This document shows positions 39,045-39,368 of a DNA stretch of 39,368 nt, in pieces. Origin of the DNA: a virus. Position numbers and translations under genes: made by a program. The first letter of the stretch is position 1, and the number at the start of each line of letters is the position of its first letter. The notes beneath the pieces are model-generated. The model made no database searches. It had not been told where the DNA came from and saw only the letters and a program-made list of their open reading frames with translations. Location: IMG/VR virus record IMGVR_UViG_3300040811_001156, positions 1 through 39,368 of that record; one strand, given 5' to 3'.

Positions 39045-39290
39045 ATGACAGATGAAAAAAATAAAATCATATCACTCACTGATGTTCTAGAGAATAAGAT
39101 CATAAAGGAAAAAGAATTGCAGTTTTATTATGAGCAATTAACAGAGATACAACGTAAAATCGCATTCCTGGAAACTGATCTCTCTCTAACAAAACAAATC
39201 ATATCACTCATAGAACAAGAAAAAATCGTCCAAGTAGATGCATCAGTACCCCTAGTTGGTCATGATAAGGATGATAATCCCTCCCATTAG
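39045..39290 (+). CDS. Coiled-coil hypothetical protein
   Basis: 81 residues. It is mostly one coiled coil: IISLTDVLENKIIKEKELQF then EIQRKIAFLETDLSLTKQII, with heptad hydrophobic positions, and a polar end (VGHDKDDNPSH). It starts 4 bases after the preceding gene. The TAG stop is the first three bases of the direct repeat at 39288. Function unknown. Confidence 0.6.
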   Translation: MTDEKNKIISLTDVLENKIIKEKELQFYYEQLTEIQRKIAFLETDLSLTKQIISLIEQEKIVQVDASVPLVGHDKDDNPSH

Positions 39291-39364
39291 TGATAAATGG
39301 CGTGATTCTGTGACGGATTCACGCCGTGTGATGTCTGATTAGAGATAAATCGCGTGATTCCGTG
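39288..39364. repeat. Direct repeat, two 25-bp copies 52 bp apart, with an inverted repeat
   Basis: Copy 1 (39288-39312) and copy 2 (39340-39364) share 22 of 25 bases; the core is GATAAAT then GCGTGATTC and GTG. In copy 1, GGCGTGA (39299-39305) pairs with TCACGCC (39319-39325) to form a 7-bp stem. The second copy continues to the window end, so the array may be longer. Confidence 0.75.
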
Positions 39365-39368
39365 TCTG

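Noticed and set aside
1-39368. tRNA genes, CRISPR arrays, integrase, transposases, introns or photosynthesis genes
   Set aside because: Looked for by eye on both strands; no cloverleaf, repeat-spacer array, recombinase motif or broken core gene was found. A tRNA scan could still reveal a missed gene, but no gap is long and unexplained enough to suggest one.

Overview
This window is a stretch of a T4-like myovirus genome (contractile-tail phage). Every gene I can support lies on the plus strand, packed tightly, often with 4-base ATGA, GTGA or TTGA start/stop overlaps. The core replication, recombination and late-transcription set of T4 is present in order: a tail-tube-like protein, UvsY, UvsW, late sigma gp55, gp47, gp46, sliding clamp gp45, clamp loader gp44 and gp62, RegA, DNA polymerase gp43, UvsX and helicase gp41. 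The order, the Hsp20 gene, the peroxiredoxin, the LSm-like proteins and the CobS/CobT-like pair resemble marine T4-like phages. No photosynthesis genes are seen, and the promoters match the bacterial sigma70 consensus closely. A heterotrophic proteobacterial host is therefore my inference; it is not proven.

Region by region. 1-3.2 kb: tail-tube-like gene, then uvsY, a DUF2452-like gene, uvsW and an LSm-like gene. 3.3-7.4 kb: gene 55, gene 47, a glutaredoxin, a Mom-like protein and gene 46. 7.4-12.4 kb: a cluster that looks like a DNA base hypermodification pathway (2OG-Fe(II) oxygenase, class II glutamine amidotransferase, GNAT acyltransferase, a small orphan, an amino acid:DNA transferase-like protein, a TET/JBP dioxygenase and a 5-hmdU-DNA-kinase-like P-loop protein). 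It sits between gene 46 and the sliding clamp. 12.5-16.3 kb: clamp, clamp loader (split by an NAD-dependent epimerase) and regA. 16.3-17.8 kb: envelope and stress genes (outer-membrane barrel, Hsp20, a tiny secreted protein with a TonB-box-like start, a 37-residue membrane peptide). 17.8-25.5 kb: polymerase, a prolyl-hydroxylase-like enzyme, a primase-like protein, a UDP-sugar-dehydrogenase-like protein, UvsX and gp41. 25.5-30.5 kb: peroxiredoxin, several small conserved proteins, a Dam-type adenine methylase and two glycosyltransferases. 30.5-37.5 kb: a probable early region of short operons. Four of its promoters share one cassette: TAAGTTGTTGATT, 20 bases, -35, 17 bases, -10. It encodes a GIY-YIG nuclease, a VWA/metalloprotease CobT-like protein, its AAA+ CobS/MoxR partner and small DNA-binding proteins. 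37.5-39.4 kb: small membrane proteins including a PsiE homologue, ending in a direct repeat.

Two things stand out. First, base modification: dioxygenase, kinase, amino-acid transferase, acyltransferase, Mom-like and Dam proteins, with glycosyltransferases further on. Second, several of these enzymes end in the same short peptide, (S/T)L(D/E)(D/E)F, that the phage polymerase carries at its own C-terminus and that resembles the clamp-binding tail of gp55. I infer that modification enzymes are tethered to the sliding clamp, so modification would follow the replication fork. No tRNA gene, CRISPR array, integrase or insertion sequence was seen, and there is no gene-free stretch longer than about 180 bases.
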